A stretch of 12,425 bases of DNA from G001797105 sp964528155 (GTDB lineage Bacteria > Chloroflexota > Anaerolineae > Anaerolineales > E44-bin32), in contig CAZGRL010000107.1 in NCBI GenBank assembly GCA_964528155.1, positions 1 to 12,425 on the forward strand, given 5' to 3'. Both the position numbers and the translations under genes were made by a program. A model generated the notes under the pieces. The model worked only from the letters and a program-made list of their open reading frames with translations. It was not told the DNA's origin and did not search any database. Below, piece by piece: positions 9,501-12,425 of this stretch (within the stretch, counting starts at the first letter, position 1; each line of letters opens with the position of its first letter).

Positions 9501-12425
9501 CCGGTGGCCTCTCGTATCAGGCGACCGATCTCACCTTCCCGACCCTGGCCGGACCGCTCGATTTCGAGCGCTGGTATGCCTCCCCAACCGTTGACTCATA
9601 CACGGATGACCTCGGCTACGGCTGGACCCATAGTCTCGACTCGCGGTTGTACCTCCCCGACGATCCTCAGGGACAGGAGGACGCGATCCTGCTCAAGCTG
9701 CACAGCGCCAACCGCTATGAGTTCGACATTCAACCGGATGGCAGCTATGCAGCCTACCCGGGCGTGTGCGGCGCGCTGACCCGGGACGACGGGCCTCCGA
9801 CGACCTACACCTTCGTCGATACGGCCCAGCAGGTCTACACCTTCGATGAGGCGGGACGGCTGCAGACCGTGGCCGATCCGACCGGTCACCTGCTCCACTA
9901 CGTCTACGATGTGGACGGCCGGCTGAGCCAGGTTCACGATGACGCCTCGCGCTTCATCTCGTTCGGTTACGACGCCGTTGGCCGCGTCGAGTCGGTCGTC
10001 GATCATAGCGGACGTGGTGTGAGTTACTCCTACGAGCCCACCACGGGTGATCTGACGGCCGCGACGGATGCGCTCGGCGGGACGTGGATCTACGAGTACG
10101 ACGGCTCGCATCGTCTGACGCGCATCACCGATCCGACAGGCTCCATCGTTGAACGCACCGAGTACGATGGCCAGGGGCGTGTGTTCCGCCAATTCGACGG
10201 AAACGGTCAGCTCGTCGTGCAACTGGATTACAGCCCGGACGGGATCACCACCGTCACCGACGTCAACGGCAATCAACAGACATATCAGTACGACGAGCGC
10301 GGCGAGCTGACGGAACAAGTCGATACGCTCGGCAACGCGAGGAGTAAGGCCTACGATGGCAACTTCCGCCCAAGCTCGTTCACCGATCCGGGAGGCAACA
10401 CGACGCAACTTGCGTGGAGCGGCAATGGCGCCAATCTCGTGCAGGTTACGGATGCTTCCGGAGGGACGACTCGGCTGGCATACGACGGCCTCAACAATCT
10501 GACCGAGGTCATCGACCCGGGCGACGGCAAGTCGACGTTCTCCTACGATGGCACGCTTCTCACGAGTCTGACGGACGCGTTGGGGAACACCACCACTTAT
10601 ACATACACCGACGCCGCCCCGGCGCCGCCGGGGCTGCTCGAGACGATCACCGATCCACTCAAGAACACGACGAGTTTCACCTACGACGCCATGGGTCAGC
10701 GAGCGTCGATGACCGACGCCCTGGGCCAAACATCGACATACGTGTACGACGATCTGGGCCGGTTGGTCGAGGTTGTGGACCCGCTCGGGCGTGTCAGCCA
10801 TCGCGAGTATGACTCGGCTGGTCGCTTGACCCGCCTTGTGCGCAACTACGACCCGCTGCACGGCCAGAATGACGAGGCCCAATGGAACATCACGACCGAG
10901 TATGTCTACGACGGCGTCGGGAACATGACCGAGACCGTCGACACCTTCGGCCGCAGCACGATCTACGAATACGACGCGACGAACCACCTGGTCGCCGTCA
11001 CCGATCCGGCCGGGGACCGAACCGAGTTCGAGCTCGATGAGACGGGCCATCTGATTCGGGCCACGGATCCGCTTGGACGGGTCACCCAATACGAATACGA
11101 CGCGCTGAACCGGGTGGTCAAGATCATCGACCCGTTGGGTGGAGAATCGCTGACAGCCTACGACGATGTCGGCAACGTATCCAGCTCCACCGACGCCGCC
11201 GGCAGTACGACGACGTTCGAGTACGACGAGCTCAACCGGCCCGTCGCCCTGGTCAACGCCCTGGGCGGCCGCACGACGATCGAACACGACGTCATGGGCA
11301 ACGTCGTCGCTAGGACGGATGCCGCCGGTCGGAAGGCGACGTTTGAGTACGATGCGCTCAACCGCCTGATCCGCCAGACCGATCCCGAGGGCGGGGTCAC
11401 TCAGATCTTCTATGACGCCGCCGGGAATCGAGTGCGGACGATCGATCCGAATGGAGGAGTGACGCGCTACGAGTATGACGGCCTCAACCGCCTCATCCGG
11501 ACGATCGATGCCCTGGGCGGGGAGACCGAGTACACCTACGATGCCGCCGGCAACCAACTGTCCTTCACGGACGCCAATGGCAACACGACGAGCCATGGCT
11601 ACGATCTGCTGAACCGGACGATCGAAGTCCAGGATCCGCTCAACAACGTCTCTCGGACCGAATACGACGCGCTGGGCAACGTCCTGGCCACGTTGGATGC
11701 CCTCGGCAACCGCTCCACCTTCGCCTACGACGCGCTCAACCGACTGGTGCAGCAGACCGATCCCCTCGGTGGCCAGACGAGCATCAGCTACGACGCGGTC
11801 GGCAACCAACTAACCTTCACGGATGCCAACGGGCACGCGACGACGACCGCCTACGATGACTTGAATCGCGCCGTCCAGACGACCGCTCCGAGTGGACAAA
11901 TCCGTCGGACCACTTATGACGAGGTCGGGAATGTCCTGTCGCAGACCGACGGCCTGAACCGGGCGACGCATTTCACCTACGATGCGCTGCAGCGTCAAGT
12001 CAGTGTGACGGATCCGCTCGGGAACACGACTCAGTATGAGTACGACGAAGTCGGGAATCGGGTGGCGATGACCGACGCCGAAGGCGTGGTCACGCGCTAC
12101 GAATACGACGGCATGAACCGCCTGACCGCCGTGACCGAGAACTACCGGGCCGGATTGACTCCCACCGACGAGATCAACGTCGAAACCGAATTCAGTTACG
12201 ACCCCAACGGCAATCGGGTAGCCGTCCGCGACGCCAACGGCTATACGACCTCGTTCGCCTACGACCTCCTCGGCCGGATCGTCGAAGAGCAAGACGCGTT
12301 GAGCAATACGACTGCCTACGGTTACGATCCGGTCGGCAACCGCGTCAGCATGAATGACGCCATGAGCTTCACAACGTCCTACGCGTACGACGCGCTCAAC
12401 CGGCTGACAAGGATCGACTACCCCG
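365..12425 (+). CDS. Giant secreted Rhs/YD-repeat protein, 3' partial
   Basis: One uninterrupted frame encodes at least 4,020 residues and leaves the window without a stop. The N-terminus looks like an export signal. Five ~339-residue Gly-rich repeats follow, then invasin-type Ig domains, a DUF11-like domain, duplicated Ig plus carboxypeptidase-regulatory-like modules, a CARDB-like domain, DUF6531 and about 40 YD repeats. In known Rhs/TcC families YD repeats wrap into a hollow beta-shell that encloses a C-terminal domain, often a toxin. Here that end is not visible, so toxin, adhesin or other wall-associated roles remain open. The large N-terminal extension resembles a cell-surface stalk, which is inference. 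ATG 365 is the first in-frame ATG after the stop at 161. The gene appears to be transcribed alone from the promoter at 61-90. No PAAR, VgrG or TcB-like part is seen. The Rhs assignment is firm; the biological function is unknown. Confidence 0.95.
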   Translation, partial: MADLRTLLRFPREIVAHVSLRHALPAGPRSGRPSPGSIRPALLHKISIALTPVCLTAAFFALPGLSADAGWLGSPHRALRAGVSSPWHGPAPSAALQIASCPTGPDLVVISGMTCSLAPGTHTYQSVTIQGGGTIIALGDPGLDLGVTLEAQDVTIETGGWLSADQQGYPGGDGPGAGGAGAPNVGAGGGGHGGQGGNGYQGAAGGGGYGDALQPSTLGSGGGNNNYSGGSGGGAIHLVVSNTLSVAGVISADGGRPSSAYGYNPGGGAGGSIWIEAADLTGTGTIRADGGGGEYNGPTPAGGGAGGRIALDYGTSDFGGSVEAFGGSPFRGGPGTVYLASQDELRISNGGASSRAAVLEEGAYDFNIIRLINYGNLHVLGVGSSLSLDADTVLSDETQPILAVEGSVNAPASFIVSDYSLDVLGDLLGVVDLTLAPLGEMVLRAHTPLHSGPYSFNSVTIAANAELTLIPYDDGDTDYTDDLPVEIQTSNMTVEPNGYLGSDGLGYPSGLGPGAGTDGALDQDASGGGHGGFGGPGDAGRPGGVGYGSVFQPTMLGSGGGDNGERRGGDGGGAMHLVVSETLNLSGWISANGENGDGYGGRNAGGGAGGSIWIEAGTLTGDGFITADGDEGGDDDTGVAGGGAGGRIAIDVLTNSFAGSVSADGCEGAAPFGGPGTVYYAQDDRLTVNNRHCNGQPAALVQDNYSFDSIQLTGYGHLTVLGSASSLDLEDEPVEGDGSATLAVQGTVSAPDPFTIVGYNLDVQGDLEGPVDITVQDPGNLILHAKTPLHDGPYTFGSVTLTNGGRLTLVPFDDGDTDYTDDLPFELQAINLTIQPDAKLTSDGRGYPGGKGPGAGASGVLNQGAGGAGHGGIGGRGSAGAPGGAGYGDVFAPTMLGSGGGNNTGAGGAGGGAMTLVIEDTLTVDGLISADGTDGAATNGRNPGGGSGGSIWIQTDALVGQGFIRANGGEGDDLGTGPGGGGAGGRVEIDANFNFFDGSILAYGGGGSQYGGPGTVYDGPSQVLTVDNDMHDSQPAVLEEAVYHFEYIRLWNFGHLRVLGEESALDLDSQTVAGDGTAVLTAEGTVNASESFTIEYFKLDARGDLAGVDDLYLGDQSGLVLYAQTPLYAGAYSYNEVSVGAGGTLVLVPHDDGDTDYSNDQRFEVVANRISVEAGGVISSDGRGYPSGEGPGAGEYSYDNGASGGGYGGTGGAGNGQPVGGQPYNSVYTPSSLGSGGGTRYSETGCGGAGGGAIYLYAGESFTLDGQLTANGSPGMPGDRGCGGGSGGSLSIEAGSLTGDGLITANGGSGSGNSRLAGGGAGGRISVDADMSGFGGSIQAFGGSGKQYGGPGTVYIATGDRLVVNNDGHDGASAGLEEDNYDFDSIELTGSGHLQVGGTGSTLALTDSTVSGDGTANLTPFGTVTAPSSFTISEFTLDVRGELAGVMDVAIGSEGGLILHARTPLHAGGGYVFGDALVTDGGTLTLFPYDSGDEVFTDDEPFELIADSLTVDAGGAITSDGLGYGSQRGPGAGQYSYDAGASGGGHGGAGGAGQGQPAAGGTYGAALNPVELGSGGGYRYNETACGGAGGGAIHFVIAGSVTIDGRLSADGLDGAPGDRGCGGGSGGSLWIESDSFEGSGTMTVNGGDGSGASRAGGGGGGGRLALFAESVVFSGTVQADGGEGFVAGGDGTVYLGKVDPLLSTVVIDPPTVVADGVSEATVTVTLKNALDFPVPEAPAEIALAGGADAYLDGQLVSINEYVDIGTTGPDGVATGTIRATTLGVRMVRARSDQEIIGALGSVSFVAGAVDASRSFVDAGSQNAAADGLTSINIIVTARDQFGNPIEGLSAEIFATGSAVVAQPTELTNSLGHTSGSITDTVAETVTVSAVINGVLVDDEASVTFIGADLVAAKTALAPSNYDGLSDTYALAGGTITYTIQISNTGLLDAADVEVIDTLPAGLTFSAEDNDYPFDEPTLTWQVGTIPVSGSVSLEFEANIAGDVLGIVTNSVSATTSTTESDLVDNTATLNTTVEPPRPVMSVSPAGPTMTVLKGGTSDLVAIVRNTGAAGMTGVTVAPPPNIDWVSIDPSVIGDIDPLDQATFVIHAAPPAGLTSGYYRDFVTVTDDFGNTGKIALIVRVSGPQRDLQVTVENDQGNRVQGATLSLVRQDESVVVTEGVVQTYHEGAQRTTPASGVVTFAGLETGVYDYTVAAADHQDGTGVLTVAEGAGTQDFTLTLSALGRIDLSPSAPVLGVVRGTTNSTAITLTNLGAGPLSGLSIAPPLTIPFVTLGLPDPLPALQPGESMQFSILASPAIDQVGDIFQDFITANADDGLSGQLALTVQLTSDAVRDAEVEVVDVHDLGVTGGGSVTLVQQELSTLIIEGETKTLNQQFTGQLDSSGRVSFIGLEPGAYNFIVAASGYAKETGEIVVQPGIGVQVERVKARIDPFSYSWTVVPIEQGYDITLTMTFDVTTPDPVLALPEVCWALDGGPTAEAIKVFNPSGIPLNIDNLSASLPGASIQIGSFPSVIGSRQLMDIPVTATKTGSVGTGSVQAAFSWDAAPDNFVTFTLNPSSQTSPLILPGIPYTKDFVIEPVVFDPATTYTLTIGQPTALDWLSVAASPSAPMTWTSGTQINVRLTADTRDFLAQGVYSDSAPITVTGDDGSLRQGALDFTITQTGDGMYIHTNFTLGEIPTVHREATASGTITSGECTEWEWSSVGGPTPKLIAHYSGSSASFPGSGPVYDFGHQQVRLELSQKVMMEGESFKADLDITNTSGSPIENILVHIRLTGEDGLDESGFDLIPNTPTGLGTIDPGHKASQTWFIQPSSVNVASPNGEVFEASAAITYTFQGVTETVYTVPEKITVYPAPDLVIDYQLPLPTIPCNVFPLKVTILNRGAGPARNLRFSTAQPTLLDSAGGLPITFRITSTTLNGVDKENALNLPLGDLPAGESAVIVWTIESSIPGRFVEFTSDYRQSNYLGVPLSPLISEIHTNLVPGACAGVPDWAVVSGASECLGAAFQGTYAVAGDTDNRTAGDPINTRTGGLSYQATDLTFPTLAGPLDFERWYASPTVDSYTDDLGYGWTHSLDSRLYLPDDPQGQEDAILLKLHSANRYEFDIQPDGSYAAYPGVCGALTRDDGPPTTYTFVDTAQQVYTFDEAGRLQTVADPTGHLLHYVYDVDGRLSQVHDDASRFISFGYDAVGRVESVVDHSGRGVSYSYEPTTGDLTAATDALGGTWIYEYDGSHRLTRITDPTGSIVERTEYDGQGRVFRQFDGNGQLVVQLDYSPDGITTVTDVNGNQQTYQYDERGELTEQVDTLGNARSKAYDGNFRPSSFTDPGGNTTQLAWSGNGANLVQVTDASGGTTRLAYDGLNNLTEVIDPGDGKSTFSYDGTLLTSLTDALGNTTTYTYTDAAPAPPGLLETITDPLKNTTSFTYDAMGQRASMTDALGQTSTYVYDDLGRLVEVVDPLGRVSHREYDSAGRLTRLVRNYDPLHGQNDEAQWNITTEYVYDGVGNMTETVDTFGRSTIYEYDATNHLVAVTDPAGDRTEFELDETGHLIRATDPLGRVTQYEYDALNRVVKIIDPLGGESLTAYDDVGNVSSSTDAAGSTTTFEYDELNRPVALVNALGGRTTIEHDVMGNVVARTDAAGRKATFEYDALNRLIRQTDPEGGVTQIFYDAAGNRVRTIDPNGGVTRYEYDGLNRLIRTIDALGGETEYTYDAAGNQLSFTDANGNTTSHGYDLLNRTIEVQDPLNNVSRTEYDALGNVLATLDALGNRSTFAYDALNRLVQQTDPLGGQTSISYDAVGNQLTFTDANGHATTTAYDDLNRAVQTTAPSGQIRRTTYDEVGNVLSQTDGLNRATHFTYDALQRQVSVTDPLGNTTQYEYDEVGNRVAMTDAEGVVTRYEYDGMNRLTAVTENYRAGLTPTDEINVETEFSYDPNGNRVAVRDANGYTTSFAYDLLGRIVEEQDALSNTTAYGYDPVGNRVSMNDAMSFTTSYAYDALNRLTRIDYP
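707..1702 (+). repeat. Gly-rich tandem unit 1, residues 115-446
   Basis: This is the first of five homologous units, 332 residues long and slightly shorter than the others. It starts with APGTHTYQSVTI, continues through GYPGGDGPGAG and long Gly-rich runs, LGSGGGN, GGGAIHLVV, GGSIWIEA and GGGAGGRIALD, then GGPGTVYLA, and ends in a Gly-poor half with YDFNIIRL and SLDVLGDLLG. It lacks the Asp-rich loop present in units 2-5, having ALGDPGLDLGV in its place. Alternating short beta-strand-like segments and Gly turns suggest a beta-helix-like fold; the fold is inferred. Confidence 0.85.
1703..2722 (+). repeat. Gly-rich tandem unit 2, residues 447-786
   Basis: The unit is 340 residues long. It opens with TPLHSGPYSFNSVTI, followed by the acidic loop DDGDTDYTDD (1781-1810), then GYPSGLGPGAG, GGSIWIEAGTLTGDG, GGGAGGRIAID, GGPGTVYYA and a Gly-poor tail with YSFDSIQLTGYGHL and LDVQGDLEG. 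The acidic loop resembles calcium-binding Asp-rich turns, but it does not match a strict EF-hand or RTX consensus. Two cysteines occur, in DGCEG and RHCNG, and have no counterpart in the neighbouring units. Confidence 0.85.
2723..3736 (+). repeat. Gly-rich tandem unit 3, residues 787-1124
   Basis: The unit is 338 residues long. It opens with TPLHDGPYTFGSVTL and carries DDGDTDYTDD (2801-2830), GYPGGKGPGAG, APTMLGSGGGN, GGGSGGSIWIQ, GGGGAGGRVEID and GGPGTVYDG. The tail has YHFEYIRLWNFGHLRVLG and LDARGDLAG. It groups with units 1 and 2 by its cysteine-free Asn-Pro-Gly turn (NPGGGSGGSIW) before the SIW strand. It contains no cysteine. Confidence 0.85.
3737..4750 (+). repeat. Gly-rich tandem unit 4, residues 1125-1462
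   Basis: The unit is 338 residues long. It opens with TPLYAGAYSYNEVSV and carries DDGDTDYSND (3815-3844), then GYPSGEGPGAGEYSYDNGAS. It belongs with unit 5 in a subtype that has QYSYD/EYSYD after GPGAG and two cysteines, in GCGGAGGG (residue 1246) and RGCGGGSGG (residue 1282). These may form a disulfide in the exported protein. The tail has YDFDSIELTGSGHL and LDVRGELAG. Confidence 0.85.
4751..5461 (+). repeat. Gly-rich tandem unit 5, truncated, residues 1463-1699
   Basis: About 237 residues are present. The unit opens with TPLHAGGGYVFGDALV and keeps a degenerate acidic loop DSGDEVFTDD (4832-4861), then GYGSQRGPGAGQYSYDAGAS, ACGGAGGG and RGCGGGSGG with cysteines at residues 1585 and 1621, the same 36-residue spacing as unit 4. 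After GGDGTVYLG it stops where the Gly-poor half of the other units would begin, and the Ig-like region follows directly. The array is therefore about four and two-thirds units long. Confidence 0.8.
5462..6088 (+). other. Two invasin/intimin-type (Big_1-like) Ig domains
   Basis: Residues 1700-1804 and 1805-1908 each follow the Big_1 pattern. The first has VVADGVSEATVTVTLKNALD and GPDGVATGTIRATTLG. The second has AADGLTSINIIVTARDQFGN, LGHTSGSITDT and VTVSAVING. In invasins and intimins such domains form rigid extracellular stalks. The pair sits immediately after the truncated Gly-rich unit and probably acts as a spacer; this role is inferred. Confidence 0.75.
6089..6472 (+). other. DUF11-like surface domain, residues 1909-2036
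   Basis: The stretch GGTITYTIQISNTGLLDAAD, VIDTLPAGLTFSA and LTWQVGTIPVSGSVSLEFEA, ending in VTNSVSATTSTTESDLVDN, is the characteristic DUF11 repeat pattern. DUF11 domains are beta-sandwiches frequent in secreted and surface proteins. Only one copy is seen here. Confidence 0.8.
6473..7090 (+). repeat. Twin module A: Ig/hydin-like plus carboxypeptidase-regulatory-like
   Basis: Residues 2037-2242. The first half (PAGPTMTVLKGGTSDLVAIV, NTGAAGMTGVTV) reads like an NPCBM-associated or hydin-type beta-sandwich. The second half runs from VTVENDQGNRVQGATLSLV to GVVTFAGLETGVYDYTVAA, the pattern of carboxypeptidase-regulatory-like domains. The module is duplicated directly downstream at nearly the same length (206 and 205 residues). 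Confidence 0.65.
7091..7705 (+). repeat. Twin module B: second Ig plus regulatory-like copy
   Basis: Residues 2243-2447. It aligns with module A throughout: PSAPVLGVVRGTTNSTAITL, NLGAGPLSGLSI, GGGSVTLVQQ and GRVSFIGLEPGAYNFIVAASG match the corresponding segments of module A. The two copies have diverged strongly in sequence while keeping their length, so the duplication is old. Confidence 0.65.
7706..8977 (+). other. Beta-rich linker region, residues 2448-2871
   Basis: The region starts with FSYSWTVVPIEQGYDITLTM, a type of segment seen N-terminal to the Rhs core in large Rhs proteins. It continues as Ser/Thr/Val-rich sequence with beta-sandwich character. Further Ig-like units are probable: a hydin-like piece around LTIGQPTALDWLSVAASPSA (near 8182-8241) and a later piece around VRLELSQKVMMEGESFKADL (8622-8681). 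I cannot assign firm families or boundaries. Confidence 0.45.
8978..9361 (+). other. CARDB-like adhesion domain, residues 2872-2999
   Basis: PDLVIDYQLPLPTIPCNVFP, LKVTILNRGAGPARNLRF and LPLGDLPAGESAVIVWTIES fit the CARDB pattern: a hydrophobic strand, an N-x-G-x-G-P-A turn, then a G-x-L-P-A-G-E strand. CARDB is an Ig-like fold common in cell-surface proteins. It lies just ahead of the Rhs entry domain. Confidence 0.6.
9479..9658 (+). other. DUF6531 Rhs entry domain, residues 3039-3098
   Basis: The sequence GDPINTRTGGLSYQATDLTF, then GPLDFERWYAS and LGYGWTHSLDSRLYL, matches the highly conserved region that opens the Rhs/YD cage in polymorphic-toxin-type Rhs proteins: GDP-x-x-x-x-TG, an aromatic x-R-x-Y-x-S strand, then GxGWxHS. 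It marks the switch from surface modules to the YD-repeat shell. Confidence 0.85.
9836..12424 (+). repeat. YD-repeat (RHS) array, about 40 copies
   Basis: From residue 3158 to the window end the protein is a chain of YD repeats of the form Y-x-Y-D-x-x-G/N-R/N-L followed by a D-P/A-x-G-x-x-T turn. I count 40 Y-D motifs, from YTFDEAGRL to YAYDALNRL. The early copies (9836-10810) are irregular and some are degenerate, such as LAWSGNGANL and YTYTDAAP. From 10,901 the spacing becomes strictly regular. In solved Rhs and TcC structures such repeats form a closed cocoon. Neither the DPxG core-end motif nor a C-terminal cargo appears before the window ends. Confidence 0.95.
10901..12160 (+). repeat. 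Strict 63-bp YD block with 126-bp dimer pattern
   Basis: Twenty consecutive YD motifs (repeats 17-36) have their key codons exactly 63 bp apart, from 10,907 to 12,104 (19 intervals). Within the block the repeats alternate between a form with G in the turn (DDVGN, DAAGN, DEVGN) and a form with N (DALNR, DGLNR, DDLNR). The copies are similar in protein but differ in many silent positions. The block is bounded on both sides by short in-frame insertions. Confidence 0.85.

Noticed and set aside
9596..11809. 737-residue open frame on the minus strand
   Set aside because: It lies exactly antisense to the YD array, and its product is itself repetitive with a 21-residue rhythm. Strong G/C third-position bias and the 63-bp repeat keep this frame open. 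The plus strand codes for recognisable domains throughout.
11090..12425. CRISPR-like regular repetition at 63 bp
   Set aside because: The repetition is coding, in frame, diverged at silent sites and has no conserved repeat plus unique spacer layout. It is a YD protein repeat.

Overview
The window is almost entirely one plus-strand gene. A single frame opens at ATG 365 and runs to the last base without a stop, so at least 4,020 residues are visible and the C-terminus lies outside the window. I read the frame through by eye. Landmarks from 365 to 12,386 all fall in the same register, so I see no frameshift. The long minus-strand open frames lying under it are shadows.

The product reads as a giant secreted or surface Rhs/YD-repeat protein with an unusually large N-terminal extension. 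In order it contains: an N-terminal export signal with a long charged n-region (about residues 1-69); five tandem Gly-rich repeat units of about 339 residues, the last cut after its first two-thirds (115-1699); two invasin/intimin-type Ig-like domains (1700-1908); a DUF11-like domain (1909-2036); a duplicated ~205-residue module made of an Ig/hydin-like half and a carboxypeptidase-regulatory-like half (2037-2242 and 2243-2447); a long beta-rich linker (2448-2871); a CARDB-like domain (2872-2999); a DUF6531 Rhs-entry domain (3039-3098); and about 40 YD repeats (3158 to the end). The Rhs core end motif and any variable C-terminal toxin or immunity gene would be downstream and cannot be judged here.

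Upstream (1-364) is non-coding. It holds a good sigma70-type promoter with an extended -10 (61-90), a dyad at the expected transcription start (92-107), a roughly 270-nt leader with several short hairpins, and a Shine-Dalgarno-like purine run before ATG 365. No RNA gene, mobile element or CRISPR array was seen.

The DNA is high in GC, with strong G/C third-position bias. The combination of a huge exported multi-Ig Rhs protein with Gly-rich tandem repeats suggests an environmental Gram-negative-type or candidate-phylum bacterium. The taxonomic inference is weak and I cannot name a genus. The most notable structure is periodicity at three scales: ~1,017-bp Gly-rich units, ~615-bp twin modules, and a YD block of 20 repeats at exactly 63 bp that alternates as 126-bp dimers.
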